This document shows, piece after piece, positions 51,415 through 58,822 of a stretch of DNA of 64,000 nucleotides (position 1 is the first letter of the stretch; every line of letters begins with the position of its first letter). The translations under genes and the position numbers were made by a program. Under the pieces are notes generated by a model that saw only the letters and a list, made by a program, of their open reading frames with translations, had not been told where the DNA came from and ran no database searches. The stretch comes from CAUJIW01 sp963205175 (GTDB lineage: Bacteria; Pseudomonadota; Alphaproteobacteria; Sphingomonadales; Sphingomonadaceae). The stretch lies in the NCBI GenBank assembly GCA_041060555.1, contig JBEUDS010000005.1. One strand, given 5' to 3'.

Positions 51415-53991
51415 GTGAGTGTTGCTGTGATGAGCCGGGGATCGGCATCCGCGTTGGCGGCTCTTTTGACCGTGACAACGGCGCTGACGCCGGTTGTCGC
51501 TCATGCCCAGCAGGGGCCTGTGGGCCCCCAGGGTCCGGCGAGCGTTGCCCCGCCGCCAACCCCGCCCGCCCAGCCCGCTACCGCCCAGCCCGCTACCGCC
51601 CAGCCGGCGCCGGTCCAGGTCGCGGTGCCGGCCGTGCCGCGCACCACCATCCGCTCCATCACCATTGTCGGCAGCGAGCGTCTGGAGCCGGAGACGGTCC
51701 GCTCCTACATGCAGCTGTCGGGTGGCGACCCCTACGACCGTGATATCCTCGATGAGGCGCTGAAGCGGCTCTACGGAACCGAATTGTTCGCCGACGTGCA
51801 GATCCGCGACGACAATGGCGCGCTCACCGTGACGGTGCGGGAAAACCCGATCATCAACCGCATCGTCTTCGAGGGCAACAAGAGCCTGAAAGTCGACAAG
51901 CTGCGCGAGGAAGTGAAGCTGGCGCCGCGCCAGATCTTCACCCGCTCTAAGGTGCGTGCCGACGTCCAGCGCATCATCGAGCTGGCCCGGCGCTCGGGGC
52001 GCTTTGCCGCCACCGTCGATCCCAAGGCGGTGCAGCTGGAGCAGAACCGCATCGACCTCGTGTTCGAGATCCGCGAAGGCCCGAAGTCGAAGGTCCGCCA
52101 GATCAACGTCATCGGCAACCAGAAGTTCTCCGACGGCGATATCCGCAGCGAACTGGCGACCCGCCAGGCGCGCTGGTGGCGTATTTTCACCTCCAACGAT
52201 ACCTATGATCCCGATCGTACCGCCTATGACCGCGAGAAGATGCGGCAGTTCTACCTCACCGAGGGCTATGCCGACTTCCGGGTGGTGTCGGCGGTTTCCG
52301 AACTGGCGCCCAACCGTCGGGACTTCATCCAGACTTTCGTCGTCGAGGAAGGCGAGCGCTACAAGTTCGGCAAGATCGACGTCGAGAGCAAACTGCGCGA
52401 CCTCAAGCCGGAGGTGCTGAAGCCGCTGGTGCGGATCAAGGAAGGCGACTGGTACGACGCCAAGCGGATCGAGAACACGGTCGAGAGCCTGACCGAGACT
52501 GCCGGCCTGTTCGGCTACGCCTTCGCCAACATCCGGCCCAGTTTCGACCGCGACAAGGACGGCCGCACGATGGGTGTGACCTTCGTGGTCAACGAGGCGC
52601 CGCGCGTCTATGTCGAGCGCATCGACATCAACGGCAACACCCGCACGCTCGACAAGGTGATCCGCCGCGAATTCCGTCTCGCCGAGGGCGACGCCTTCAA
52701 CAGCTTCAAGGTCAAGCGCTCGAAGGATCGCATTCAGTCGCTGGGCTTCTTCCAGGAGAAGCTGGAGGTGGAGCAGAAGCCGGGTTCGACGCCGGACAAG
52801 GTGGTGCTTGAAGTCAACGTCGAGGAGAAATCGACCGGCGAACTGCAGGTCGGTGCCGGCTTCTCGTCGATCGAGAGCTTCATCGCCAACCTGTCGATCC
52901 GCGAACGCAACTTCCTCGGCAAGGGCCAGGAGCTGCGGCTGGGCTTCACGCTGTCGAGCTATCGCAATGAAATCGATCTCGGTTTCACCGAGCCTTATTT
53001 CATGGGCCGTAACATTGCCGCCGGCATTGATGTTTTCCGGCGCGATCTCAACAGCTTCCGCTATACGTCCAACAATGATCGCGACACCACCTACGAGGAA
53101 GTGACGACGGGCTTCCAGCTGCGCGCCGGCTTCCCGCTGACCGAATTCTGGTCGCTGGGCGTGCGTTACGGCCTGTCGAAGTCCGACGTCTCGCTGGACA
53201 AGGACAGCTACTTCACCAACGGCCAGTGCGACCTGTTCCTGGCGGGCGCCTTCCTCTGCGATCTGGTGGGCACCACCGGATCGTCGTCGCGGGTGACCTC
53301 CTCGGTCGGCTACTCGGTGGTTTACGACAGCCTCGACAACCGGATGCGGCCAAGCCGTGGCCAGCGTTTCGTGTTCAGCCAGGACGCGGCGGGTGTCGGT
53401 GGCGGCGTCAATTACCTGCGCAGCAGCGTCGACTATGATCGCTACTTCCGCCTGTGGGACAACTGGGTGCTGCGTACCGGCGCCGAGGGCGGCTGGATCA
53501 TGGGCTGGGGCGGCGAGGATGTGCGCATCAACGATCGCTTCTTCCTGGGCGGTCCGCGTATCCGCGGCTTCGCCATTCGCGGCATCGGTCCGCGGTCCTA
53601 CCGTACCTGTGTCAACACCTCGGGCTGTTCCAGCGGCCTGGTCGCCGAGGGTACGACGCTTGACGACTCCATCGGCGGCGAGATGTATTATCTCGGCAGT
53701 GTCGAGCTTGAGGTGCCGCTGGGTTCGGCGGTCAGCGAAATGGGCCTGCGAACCTCGGCCTACGTCGACGTCGGCAGCTTGTGGAAGTACAGCAAGTCCA
53801 GCTTCGGCTCGACCGCGGACGTGCAGGAAACCGTACTCGGCGATACCGCCGCCCCGCGCGTGTCGGTGGGTGTCGGCGTGTCGTGGAACTCGCCGTTCGG
53901 GCCGTTCCGCATTGATCTTGCCAAGGCGCTCGTCAAGAAGGATGGCGACGATCCGGAAGTTTTCCAGTTCAACATAGGGACGCAGTTCTGA
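51415..53991 (+). CDS. bamA: Outer-membrane assembly factor BamA
   Basis: 858-residue Omp85 protein that inserts beta-barrel proteins into the outer membrane. A signal peptide (to about ...AHAQQ) is followed by a proline-alanine linker with an exact 15-bp tandem repeat (51571-51600, encoding QPATA twice), five POTRA domains starting at TIRSITIVGSERLEPETV, and a C-terminal barrel with the lid-lock region GGPRIRGFAIRGIGP and final residue Phe. GTG at 51415 is taken; an ATG five codons later is possible. Translationally coupled to skp. Confidence 0.97.
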   Translation: MSVAVMSRGSASALAALLTVTTALTPVVAHAQQGPVGPQGPASVAPPPTPPAQPATAQPATAQPAPVQVAVPAVPRTTIRSITIVGSERLEPETVRSYMQLSGGDPYDRDILDEALKRLYGTELFADVQIRDDNGALTVTVRENPIINRIVFEGNKSLKVDKLREEVKLAPRQIFTRSKVRADVQRIIELARRSGRFAATVDPKAVQLEQNRIDLVFEIREGPKSKVRQINVIGNQKFSDGDIRSELATRQARWWRIFTSNDTYDPDRTAYDREKMRQFYLTEGYADFRVVSAVSELAPNRRDFIQTFVVEEGERYKFGKIDVESKLRDLKPEVLKPLVRIKEGDWYDAKRIENTVESLTETAGLFGYAFANIRPSFDRDKDGRTMGVTFVVNEAPRVYVERIDINGNTRTLDKVIRREFRLAEGDAFNSFKVKRSKDRIQSLGFFQEKLEVEQKPGSTPDKVVLEVNVEEKSTGELQVGAGFSSIESFIANLSIRERNFLGKGQELRLGFTLSSYRNEIDLGFTEPYFMGRNIAAGIDVFRRDLNSFRYTSNNDRDTTYEEVTTGFQLRAGFPLTEFWSLGVRYGLSKSDVSLDKDSYFTNGQCDLFLAGAFLCDLVGTTGSSSRVTSSVGYSVVYDSLDNRMRPSRGQRFVFSQDAAGVGGGVNYLRSSVDYDRYFRLWDNWVLRTGAEGGWIMGWGGEDVRINDRFFLGGPRIRGFAIRGIGPRSYRTCVNTSGCSSGLVAEGTTLDDSIGGEMYYLGSVELEVPLGSAVSEMGLRTSAYVDVGSLWKYSKSSFGSTADVQETVLGDTAAPRVSVGVGVSWNSPFGPFRIDLAKALVKKDGDDPEVFQFNIGTQF

Positions 53992-54587
53992 TGAAAACGC
54001 ATTTCCTGAAAGCCGCGGCGGTCGCGGCTGTGGTGCTGGCCTCGGCGCCGGCGGTTGCCCAGCAGGCCTCCGTGCTGGTGGTCAATCTCGACCGGGTGGT
54101 CAACGAGTCGGCCGCCGGTCGCGCGGCGGGTACCGAGCTGAAGGCGAAGGCCGAGGCCATTTCGGCCAAGGACAAGAGCCTGGCCGAGAAGTTCAAGACC
54201 GAGGAAGACGCGCTGACCAAGCAGAAGGACTCGGTGGAAAAGGGCATCATGCAGCCTGCCCAGTTCGAGGCCAACGTGCGCGGCTACCAGGAGCGCCGCA
54301 ACAAGGACATCCAGGATTTCAACAAGCTGCGTGTCGATTTCCAGCGGTCGCAGGCCTATGTGGTCGAACAGATCACCGCCGGCGCGGCGCCGATCATCCA
54401 GGAAGTGATGCGCGAGCGCGGCGCCAGCCTGGTGGTGAAGGAAGGCGCGCTGGAGGCGTTCAGCAATACGCTGGACATCACCTCGACCGTCGTTCAGCGG
54501 CTGGACCAGAAGTTGCCCAAGGTGTCGACCACGCCGCCGCCGGCCCCCGCCCAGCCAGCGACACCGGCGACGCCGCCGAAGAAGTAA
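53991..54587 (+). CDS. skp: OmpH/Skp periplasmic chaperone
   Basis: 198-residue periplasmic chaperone for unfolded outer-membrane proteins. The signal peptide ends at AVAQQ (about residue 25), followed by the Skp strand SVLVVNLDRVVNES, a long coiled-coil tentacle region (40-130) and a proline-rich C-terminal tail (TPPPAPAQPATPATPPKK) longer than in E. coli. ATG at 53991 shares a base with the bamA stop (TGATG). Confidence 0.93.
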   Translation: MKTHFLKAAAVAAVVLASAPAVAQQASVLVVNLDRVVNESAAGRAAGTELKAKAEAISAKDKSLAEKFKTEEDALTKQKDSVEKGIMQPAQFEANVRGYQERRNKDIQDFNKLRVDFQRSQAYVVEQITAGAAPIIQEVMRERGASLVVKEGALEAFSNTLDITSTVVQRLDQKLPKVSTTPPPAPAQPATPATPPKK

Positions 54588-54610
54588 GCTTGCGCCGGTC
54601 GTGAAAATTC

Positions 54611-54681
54611 GTCATTCCCGCTTGAACGCGGGGATGGCGGGACCGGACAGACAGGTTGATGGCCGGGCAATGCCCGGCCAT
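54611..54681. repeat. REP-like palindromes between skp and fabZ
   Basis: A small hairpin CCCGC/GCGGG (54617-54632) is followed by ATGGCCGGGCA (54659-54669) and its inverted copy TGCCCGGCCAT (54671-54681). The second is followed by a short T-rich tract (cgtttt) and may act as a terminator for the bamA-skp transcript. The opening gtcattcccg resembles the elements at 1859 and 45071. Confidence 0.7.
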
Positions 54682-54719
54682 TGGCGTTTTGATGATTGGA
54701 TGACGCGCAGGACGAGAGG

Positions 54720-55190
54720 ATGACAATGACCGACGGCACCACACTTACCACGCTGGAACTGGCCCGGATCATGGAGATGATCCCGCATCGCTATCCGATG
54801 CTGCTGGTGGACCGCGTGGTGGATATGGTGACCGACGTCTCGGCAACCGGCATCAAGGGCGTCACCATCAACGAACCCTTTTTCCAGGGCCACTTCCCCG
54901 GCCGGCCGATCATGCCGGGCGTGCTGATCGTCGAGGCGATGGCGCAGACCGCCGGCATCCACGCCGTTCACTCAATGGGGGCGGATGCCGAGGGCAAGCT
55001 GGTCTACTTCATGTCGATCGAGAACGCCAAATTCCGCAAGCCGGTGGAGCCGGGCTGCCTGCTTGAACTGCGGGTGTCCCAGGTGCAGGTGCGTGGGCCG
55101 GTGCGCAAGTATCGCGGCGAGGCTTTCGTCGACAATGTGCGCATGGCGGAAGCGGATTTCACGGCGATGATCTCCGCTCGCCCATCCTGA
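54720..55190 (+). CDS. fabZ: 3-hydroxyacyl-ACP dehydratase FabZ
   Basis: 156-residue hot-dog dehydratase of fatty-acid synthesis. The catalytic pair is His58 in GHFPGRPIMPGV and Glu72 in LIVEAMAQ. The ATG at 54720 is used; an ATG two codons later has better spacing from gagagg. In many proteobacteria lpxD, fabZ, lpxA and lpxB are together; here none of the lpx genes flanks fabZ. The stop codon is part of a 15-bp tandem repeat. Confidence 0.96.
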   Translation: MTMTDGTTLTTLELARIMEMIPHRYPMLLVDRVVDMVTDVSATGIKGVTINEPFFQGHFPGRPIMPGVLIVEAMAQTAGIHAVHSMGADAEGKLVYFMSIENAKFRKPVEPGCLLELRVSQVQVRGPVRKYRGEAFVDNVRMAEADFTAMISARPS

Positions 55191-55232
55191 CCCCGCCCAT
55201 CCTGACCCTGGCCATCCTGACCCTGGCCATCC
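55179..55232. repeat. 15-bp tandem repeat carrying the fabZ stop codon
   Basis: Three full units start at 55179, 55194 and 55209, each containing catcctgaccc with an in-frame TGA, and a partial fourth unit follows. The first two units are identical and the third differs at two bases. fabZ therefore has two further in-frame stops at 15-bp intervals. Confidence 0.85.
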
Positions 55233-55240
55233 AGCCGACG

Positions 55241-55280
55241 GTCCGGGCGCCTAGGCTTCGGCCCGGGCGCCTAGGCTTCG
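55241..55280. repeat. 20-bp tandem duplication carrying the DUF454 stop codon
   Basis: gtccgggcgcctaggcttcg (55241-55260) and gcccgggcgcctaggcttcg (55261-55280) differ at one base. The second copy holds the TAG and last codons of the minus-strand DUF454 gene; the first is a displaced copy immediately downstream of it. Confidence 0.85.
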
Positions 55281-55624
55281 GGTCGTCGCCAGATCCAGGT
55301 GCCGCCAATGACGGCGGCCGTCAGCGGCGCCAGCTTCCAGGGCATCGCCACCAGCAGCAGGCCGATCAGCGCGCTGGCGGCAAAGGCAGTCAGCGCCGCG
55401 ACCTTGCCCTTGCGGCTGATGGCGCCCTGCTCGCGCCAGGCGCGGATATGCGGGCCAAACCGGCGATGTTCCAGCAGCCGGCGTTCCAGCGCCGGGCTTG
55501 AACGGGCAAAGCAGAAGGCGGCCAGGATGGCGAAGGGCACGGTGGGCAGCAGAGGCAGAAAAATGCCGATCGCGCCAAGACCGAGCGCGGCGAAACCCGC
55601 CGACAGATAGACCATCCGTTTCAT
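55271..55624 (-). CDS. YbaN/DUF454 family inner-membrane protein
   Basis: 117-residue membrane protein with about three hydrophobic segments. The family core is visible: GAIGIFLPLLPTVPFAILAAFCFARSSP (residues 17-44 region), then FGPHIRAWREQGAISRKGK. Function is unknown; some relatives are linked to heme or envelope functions. ATG at 55624; it converges with fabZ. Confidence 0.9.
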   Translation of the reverse strand: MKRMVYLSAGFAALGLGAIGIFLPLLPTVPFAILAAFCFARSSPALERRLLEHRRFGPHIRAWREQGAISRKGKVAALTAFAASALIGLLLVAMPWKLAPLTAAVIGGTWIWRRPEA

Positions 55625-55699
55625 CGACCCGAGCGTAGCAGAACGTCAGGCGTCGGTCAGCGGCACATGCGACGGATCGCCGGGCGCGCGGCGGGGGCC

Positions 55700-55942
55700 T
55701 CAGTCGTCGGCGGCCTGGTGGCGACCATCGGGTTGAAACGCCCGGCGCTCCTGCAGCGTTGGACCCTGCCAGCGGCGCATGTGGCCGCACATGAAGCAGG
55801 AGCAGTTGGCCATGTGATCCGCAAGCTTCACGGCGCCGGGCGCGTGCGGGCGCACCGCGACGGCGCGGCGCTTCATGCGCGCCTTGTGATGGCGGCGCGT
55901 CGCGCGCCGGCCATCGTGCCAGCTGTTGTCGGGCCCGGTCAT
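55700..55942 (-). CDS. Small conserved Cys-rich protein
   Basis: 80-residue basic protein with the C-terminal motif NCSCFMCGHMRR (Cys53, Cys55, Cys58 approx.) followed by TLQERRAF. Small bacterial proteins with a CSCxMCGxxR(R/K)H-type motif and a following TxQE are known as conserved hypotheticals and probably bind a metal. ATG at 55942 (MTGPDNSWHDG) is preferred over 55960. Lies 75 bp upstream of the DUF454 gene on the same strand. Confidence 0.6.
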   Translation of the reverse strand: MTGPDNSWHDGRRATRRHHKARMKRRAVAVRPHAPGAVKLADHMANCSCFMCGHMRRWQGPTLQERRAFQPDGRHQAADD

Positions 55943-56067
55943 GCCGGCAGTGTAGACCATTGTGCGGCGGTTGACGACCGGCGGCCGGAGGTCGTGGCGG
56001 ATCGTCGGTGCGATCGCGCGAGATTGAGACTCGCATGCCCGGTGAAGCGGGCTATATACGCATAGTC

Positions 56068-56084
56068 ACTTGCATAGACGTACC
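56068..56084 (+). promoter_or_regulatory. Motif B1, shared regulatory element
   Basis: ACTTGCATAGACGTACC, 17 bp upstream of the epoxide-hydrolase-like gene. A CTATAT -10-like box lies just before it at 56051-56056, so a bound protein would sit over the transcription start. Confidence 0.6.
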
Positions 56085-56101
56085 TTTTAGGGGATAGGAT
56101 C

Positions 56102-56602
56102 ATGACAGTCAGAACAATGGCCTGCCTGGGGCTTGTCATCGCCGCGCTTGCCGGCAATGGCCTGCCCGTTCAGGCCCGCGAGCAGGGGAAGACGGAAATG
56201 TCGGCAACGGATGCCAAGATCGCGGTCGTCCAGCAGATGATCGAGGCATGGAACACGCGCGATTGGGTGCGCGTCGGCGAGTTGTTCACCGAGGATGGCG
56301 TGCTGCACTCAATGATGATCGAGCCGGTGGTGGGGCGGGCGGCGATTGCCCAGCGGATCAGTGCGCTGGGCGCGGGCGTGTCGGAAATCACGCTGGACAT
56401 CCGCAACATCGGGCGGGTCGGTGACGTGGTGTTCGTCGAGCGGGTCGATCGCTTCACCTACAACGGCCATAAGGGCGCGGTGCCGGTGGTTGGTGTCATC
56501 GAGGTGCGCGGCGACCGCATCAGCGTCTGGCGCGAATATTATGACCGCGCCCAGCTGCTCGCCGAAATGGGTGTTTCACAGGATATTCACGCCAGCCACT
56601 GA
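56102..56602 (+). CDS. Exported limonene-epoxide-hydrolase / SnoaL-like protein
   Basis: 166-residue protein with a signal peptide (1-25, ...PVQA) and an NTF2-like domain. The Arg-x-Asp and Asp residues of limonene-1,2-epoxide hydrolase align with Arg114-Val-Asp116 (ERVDRF) and Asp148 (WREYYD). The Tyr and Asn that help position water in that enzyme are Leu and Ser/His here (VLHSMM). It could be an epoxide hydrolase, an isomerase or a ketosteroid-isomerase-like protein in the periplasm. ATG at 56102. Preceded by motif B1. Confidence 0.8.
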   Translation: MTVRTMACLGLVIAALAGNGLPVQAREQGKTEMSATDAKIAVVQQMIEAWNTRDWVRVGELFTEDGVLHSMMIEPVVGRAAIAQRISALGAGVSEITLDIRNIGRVGDVVFVERVDRFTYNGHKGAVPVVGVIEVRGDRISVWREYYDRAQLLAEMGVSQDIHASH

Positions 56603-56673
56603 GGCGGCTTCCGGCCGGCTGGTTTGCGGCGGGTGCCCTGTGGCCCCGCCGCTTTTCATTGTCGTCCGCCGTT

Positions 56674-58389
56674 TCAGCCGGTCTCGTCCGCCGCGATCGC
56701 GGCCAGCACCTGGCTTCGCAGCACATCGCGCTGCACCTTGTTCATGGCGTTGCGCGGCAGGCGGGGCAGCAGTACCAGCCGTTCCGGGCGTTTGAACACG
56801 GCGACATCGGCCTGCTTGAGCCAGGCGGTGATGTCGTCGAGCACCGGCGTCATGCCGTCACGCGGCACCACGGCGACGGCGATGCGCTCGCCCAGCACCG
56901 GGTCGGGGATGCCAACGGTCGCGGCCTCCTGCGCGCAGGGCAGGCCGGCCAGCAGGTCGTCAAGTTCCGCCGGCGAGATGTTGACGCCGCCGCGCACGAT
57001 GATCTCCTTGCAGCGGCCGACGAAGCGGTAGAAGCGCGCCAGCGGTCCCGGTCCGGCGATTTCGAACAGGTCGCCGGTGCGGAAATATCCCTGGTCGTCG
57101 AAGGCGGCCTTGTTGAGGGCCGGCGACCGCCAGTAGCCGCCGAAGGTGGTGGCACCGCTGATGCGCATTTCACCGACGTGGCCGGGTTCGGTGATGTCCG
57201 CCCCGGTGTCGAGGTCGACCAGCCGGGTGCGGATCACCCGGTGGATGATGCCGGGGAAATCCTGATCGGCGGCCCCGAAGCGCGGGAAATAGCGGGCGCG
57301 GTCGCCGGCGTCCGGCACGTCGACGGGGCCGGAGAACAGCGACATGCCTTCGTTGGAGCCGAAGATGTTGCAGATCGAGATGCCGTAGCGTTCCTGCCAG
57401 CCCTCGATCAGCCACGGCGACAGCGGCGCCGATCCGGAACCGATGGCGCGCAGCCGCGACAGGTCGGTGTTGTCGAGCAGTGCCGGCGTTTTCAGCAGCG
57501 CTGCCAGAACCGCCGGCGGCGCGATGGTGTAGGTGACCGCCTCCTCGGCGATCTGGCGCAGGAACAGCGGCAGATCGAACGGATGATGCAGCACCAGCCT
57601 CCCGCGCAGTTGCAGCCATGGGATCACCAGGCCGCCGATGGAGCCGATGTTGACCAGCGGAAACGGGTTCAGCAGCACGTCGCCGTCACGCATCCCGCCA
57701 GCTTCGGCGACGATGCGGCCGTTGAGCACCCAGTGGTTATGGTCGCGCGGCACACCCTTGGGCCGGCTTTCGGTGCCCGAGGTCCAGCAGATGGTGAGCA
57801 CCTCGCCACCGGCGGGCGGATGCGCCGCGGCATAAGCCTGTGCCCGGGCCGGATCGACGACCGCCATGGCGGCGCGCAGGTCGGTGCCCTGCGGGGCGTC
57901 GCCAAGCAGCAGCAGGCGGGCGCCGGGGTGTTTTTCCAGCAGGTGGGCGGCCATGGCGGCGTGGTCGTGGCCGTGGAAGGCGGGCAGGGTGACGAAGGCG
58001 CGCGGCCGGGTCTGCTCGAAGATGTGCGCCAGCTCATGCTCGCGGTACTGCACCACCACCGGACAGAGGATCAGGCCCAGCCGGGCGCAGGCGAGAAACA
58101 GGATCACCGCATCGACGATGTTGGGCAGCTGCACGGCCACCACGTCGTCCTTGACGAGGCCGGCGTCGAGCAGGGCGGCGGCCATCCGGTCGACGCGCTC
58201 GCGCACGTCGGCCCAGCTCAGGCGCTCCGGTACCCGGCCATCGAGCGCGGCGCGATTCATCGGGTCGACCAGCGCCAGGGCCCGGGGGTCGGCGGCGGCG
58301 GCCTGCTGGAACAGAGCGTCGACGCTGATGCCCTCCCACCAGCCGCGGGCTTGATAGTCGGCAATGCGGTCGGCGGGCGTGATGAACAT
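56674..58389 (-). CDS. AMP-forming acyl-CoA ligase (2)
   Basis: 571-residue ANL-superfamily ligase. The P-loop TSGTESRPKG is at 203-212, followed by an SNEG adenylate motif (FGSNEGMSLF), GYFRTGDLFEI and the hinge/lysine end with Lys551 in MNKVQRD. Members with this long N-terminal lead act on cyclohexane carboxylates, aromatic or medium-chain acids. It runs opposite to the epoxide-hydrolase-like gene and has a 433-bp leader with motif B sites. ATG at 58389. Confidence 0.92.
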   Translation of the reverse strand: MFITPADRIADYQARGWWEGISVDALFQQAAAADPRALALVDPMNRAALDGRVPERLSWADVRERVDRMAAALLDAGLVKDDVVAVQLPNIVDAVILFLACARLGLILCPVVVQYREHELAHIFEQTRPRAFVTLPAFHGHDHAAMAAHLLEKHPGARLLLLGDAPQGTDLRAAMAVVDPARAQAYAAAHPPAGGEVLTICWTSGTESRPKGVPRDHNHWVLNGRIVAEAGGMRDGDVLLNPFPLVNIGSIGGLVIPWLQLRGRLVLHHPFDLPLFLRQIAEEAVTYTIAPPAVLAALLKTPALLDNTDLSRLRAIGSGSAPLSPWLIEGWQERYGISICNIFGSNEGMSLFSGPVDVPDAGDRARYFPRFGAADQDFPGIIHRVIRTRLVDLDTGADITEPGHVGEMRISGATTFGGYWRSPALNKAAFDDQGYFRTGDLFEIAGPGPLARFYRFVGRCKEIIVRGGVNISPAELDDLLAGLPCAQEAATVGIPDPVLGERIAVAVVPRDGMTPVLDDITAWLKQADVAVFKRPERLVLLPRLPRNAMNKVQRDVLRSQVLAAIAADETG

Positions 58390-58454
58390 GATGGCTCCCC
58401 TGTTGGCTGGCCTGCGGGCGGCGTCCGGCGCCTTCCACGCGGCGCTCTCAAGTG

Positions 58455-58471
58455 AATTGCATAATAAGACC
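58455..58471 (+). promoter_or_regulatory. Motif B2
   Basis: AATTGCATAATAAGACC, one mismatch in the ACTTGCATA part. It is 66 bp upstream of the ligase (2) start on the opposite strand. Confidence 0.5.
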
Positions 58472-58622
58472 GTCTCGCGGGATCAATGCTTCATGTGGGT
58501 TGCGCCGCTGAAAATGCCGGTGGACGCCGGCGCGCCCTGGTCATGGGTGCCGGTGCCGGGGCGCCAACAGTGGCGAATCGCCTTGTGACGAGGGCGCGCG
58601 CCGGCCAGGGCGGGGTGGTTAT

Positions 58623-58639
58623 GGTATTATGAAGCAAGT
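58623..58639 (-). promoter_or_regulatory. Motif B3, reverse orientation
   Basis: On the minus strand it reads ACTTGCTTCATAATACC and continues ATAAC; the ends match at the same 17-bp spacing although the middle TTC differs from ATA. Confidence 0.45.
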
Positions 58640-58774
58640 GTGTTGCGATGGCTTGGGCTCGAAAAAGAATCTCCAAAGGGCGGATGGAATCTAATTTATC
58701 AATATAAAACAATGTATTGATGATTATGAGACCTGAGGGTGCTTGACAGGGGCCGAAAAACCCTCAGAACAGAG

Positions 58775-58791
58775 ACTTGCATAGTCACACC
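58775..58791 (+). promoter_or_regulatory. Motif B4
   Basis: ACTTGCATAGTCACACC followed by TTAAAA, 31 bp upstream of the TonB receptor (3) start codon. Confidence 0.6.
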
Positions 58792-58822
58792 TTAAAAAGA
58801 ACTGCCTAGGGGGAGAGATCGC

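Larger units (their letters stand above)
58390..58822. other. 433-bp divergent control region with multiple motifs
   Basis: Separates ligase (2) from TonB receptor (3). It contains three motif B copies and two inverted repeats: ATCAATA/TATTGAT at 58698-58721 and CTGAGGGT/ACCCTCAG at 58733-58767, the latter enclosing a TTGACA. Positions 58660-58730 are strongly AT-rich. No gene is supported. Confidence 0.7.
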
